Below are positions 58,201 through 61,200 of a DNA stretch of 64,000 nt, piece after piece. Position 1 is the stretch's first letter. Every line of letters begins with the position of its first letter. This DNA is from Sitta carolinensis (Eukaryota; Chordata; Aves; Passeriformes; Sittidae): NCBI GenBank assembly GCA_032173965.1, contig JAVUNC010000004.1:58093501-58157500 (forward strand), written 5' to 3'. A program made the position numbers and the translations under genes. The notes under the pieces were generated by a model. That model was not told the DNA's origin and ran no database searches. It saw only the letters and a list, made by a program, of their open reading frames with translations.

Positions 58201-61200
58201 GGTGAGAGTAGATTGCTCAATCACAGGACGCAACAATGCAATAAAGGCGGGCAAGAGCTGATGTCTTTTCTGTGTCAGTGACTAAGACACTGGGAGCCTC
58301 TGTTTTCCCACTTGAAAAGACCAAAAGGATCAGACTCAGTTAAATGACGAAAACTGATGAGGTTAACAAAAGACCAAGTTACACTCACATTTTAGCAACA
58401 AGCTAACATCTTGGACAGCACTGTGTGAGAGATGTGTTTTGATGTATCTGTTTCTTTTTCTTCCTTTATTTGCTATGAAACATATAATTTTGCAGTTTCA
58501 AAACCTTCAACGTGAGGCTTAATGCCCAGATTTAATTAATTCAGCATTATATAAATATTGCATAAATAAAATTAAAAAATTTCATCCATTCTTAGTTTTA
58601 TATTTAATTGATATCCATCCTCTGCTTTTGTTTTTTAATGTGTGCATCCTCTTAATGGAAATACAAAATTAATAGTAATTTCTTTCAGTAAGTATTTGTT
58701 GTTCACTCTATCAGTGAGTTTACAGCAATACTTTGGTGAGTACAAATACTAAAATTGTCCCTACACCTAGGAACAGAAATGTTATTTGATTGGGTTAAAC
58801 CAATTTAAACTATTTGTTTCAAATTTTGAAACTATTATTCCCCCAAACCTTCATGAAATTTGAAAAAGGCAATAAAAAGCACATGCTTCAGCTGTTAAAG
58901 AAAGTGATATAATTTTCATCCTCTTTACTCATCTAATCCTCTACCTCAGAAATTGGCATAGGTAATGAAATGAAAAAAATATTTAAGTAATTGTTGTTCT
59001 GAATGCAAGTAATGTCTCCTTTTTGAAATATTTGGTGTAAATTTGTTCTGTATTTTAAATTTAGATTTTGAGAAGATGATTCAAAAGATAATTAGAAGCA
59101 TACTCAAATTATGCCTATACTTTGAAGCTGGGATTGAAATGAGGAAGTACAGTTCTACAACCATAGAAAAATATGAATAAATTATATGGAATCAGAAAAC
59201 TTCTTGTCCTATTACACATACATAACTCATTTATCATTAGTAGAAATGCACAGATGCACATAAATTCAAAAGGATGGCCAGATGATAGACCACATTCATT
59301 TCATAAATTATGACCCAATTTCTGCAAGTGGCTGGCAGAGAAAATATGATTTTCAGTTGATGACTCTCACCAGATCACTGCTCAGAATCACAGAACAGAG
59401 ACTGCTGGGGCTAGGGAGACAGCAGAGGGACAGATGCAGCCTTGTGCTAACAGCTCACCCAAAATGAAGCTGCATTACACTACCTGCCAGTTTGCATACC
59501 TGCAGGTCTTTCCTCTCTGTTCATCCCCTCTGGGTGAGAGCACAGCCTGCACCAAGGCTGTTTTACCTCCCTCTTTTGAGTTGTCCCATAATTAGCTGAT
59601 GCCAAGTCCTTTACTTGTCCTCTGCTTGTGAAAGAACATCTTTGAAACAGGAAACGTAATTTTAAAAAGATAGCTTTCTATCATAAGAGTGAGAGAGAAT
59701 AAAAATTCACGCCTTTCTCCTCTTGCCTTTTATAAAATTCAATGCATAGAACCATAAAATCATTTAGAAGGAAAAATTGCCATAAAATCAAGTCCAACCA
59801 TCAACCTAACCACTGACATGTCCACCACTAAGCCATGGCCCTAAGTGCCACATCTGCACCTCTTTTAAATACCTCCCAGGATGATGACTCAACTGTTGTC
59901 CCTGAAAATCAGCCTGCTGATTTGTTTTGGTATAATGGAGTCAGTTCTCATGAATTGTAAGATAAACAAGAATCATGTTTACATTCCTTTGTCAAAGATA
60001 TCACCTGATGGACTTCTCAAGTGACCAGTGAAGATGGAGAGGTGGTAACCTCTCTGTCCAATCTCTGATCATCTCTGATCACTGTCCAGAAACTTATATA
60101 TACGAAGTCAACAATAAATGGAGACTTCCTTTGTTCTTCTCTGCCTGAACACCTGTTGTGTGTGTTACTGTGTGCTTCTATCTAAGTCACAGTAACACTC
60201 AACCACTTGCACAGGCAGACAACTCCAGTGCCTGACAACCCTTTTGGTGAAATTTCAGCAACAGTCTCGTTTCATTTATCTGTTTTGCTCATTTGTATTT
60301 ATTTGTATCTCTATTTTCAAATCCACTCCTAACAATAAATAGCCAAAAATATTTGGTTAAATGTGCTTGATAGCCTTAGTTATTCAATTAGTTTCCATTT
60401 CAATTAGAGCATGACTTTTTAGATGAAAAACATACACTAGGATCTTAGAGATTAGCAGGGAAGAATCTTTTACTCCTAGCAAACCCTGACAAACAATCAC
60501 ATCCTGCTTTATGTCCTCAAGCTATGAATTGGTCTTGGTTCTACCTAAAATAATCAAATCACTTCTGTATGTCCATTTCTTTCAAATCACTACTCCTCAC
60601 AATGTGAGAAACTGCTCCTTTTTAGATCCTCCTTTGCACTACTCAAACAGGACAGTGTATGGATGACAACCCTACCTGAGCAGTTTCCTTTCCTTTGCCA
60701 CCTCCAAACCTATCTTTCAAATGGCTACAGTAAAACCCCATCAATCTTTCCAAAGAAACACTTAGTTTCTCCTGCTTTTGAGGTTTCATGCAGTACTTAT
60801 TTTCAAAACCCTCAAACTAATTTATGATGAAATATTTATTTAGATGGCCATGGTGTTTAGAGTTATGGATACCCTAAATATAGTTTTAAATCTCCTCTTA
60901 TTTCCTCCTATTACTTTTTCCATTAATAATTTTATGAGATTATCAAAAATGCTGATGAAAGGAGAGAAACCCAGGGTTTTCCATGAGTATCCAAGAGATA
61001 GAGAGACAATTTGAGATGAAGTTACTATTAATTTTGAATGCATATACTGAGTCAAATTCAGCACAGTGTTTCTGGATCGATGGTGAGACACAAAGGCAAA
61101 ATTTAAATCACCTTCCCCTTATCTACCCCTTTTTCCCCAGCTCAGCTTCACTCCTTCACTCCCAGCTCCTTTATCCTGAAGTATTACCCCAGCATGTATT

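Noticed and set aside
57726..58205. Open frame of 159 codons on the plus strand (and several overlapping ones).
   Set aside because: It lies inside the GC-rich LTR-like element, where stop codons are rare by composition. Several frames are open at once, and no domain is recognisable.
57610..58241. A clean 6-bp target duplication for the large LTR-like element.
   Set aside because: CTCAAC-type perfect flanks are absent; CTGCAG and ATGCAA agree only at TGCA, which may be chance in a palindromic tetramer.
57041..60197. A single provirus bounded by LTR copies A and B.
   Set aside because: The two copies have different 6-bp target duplications, and the sequence between them holds another LTR and unique intron rather than gag-pol-env.
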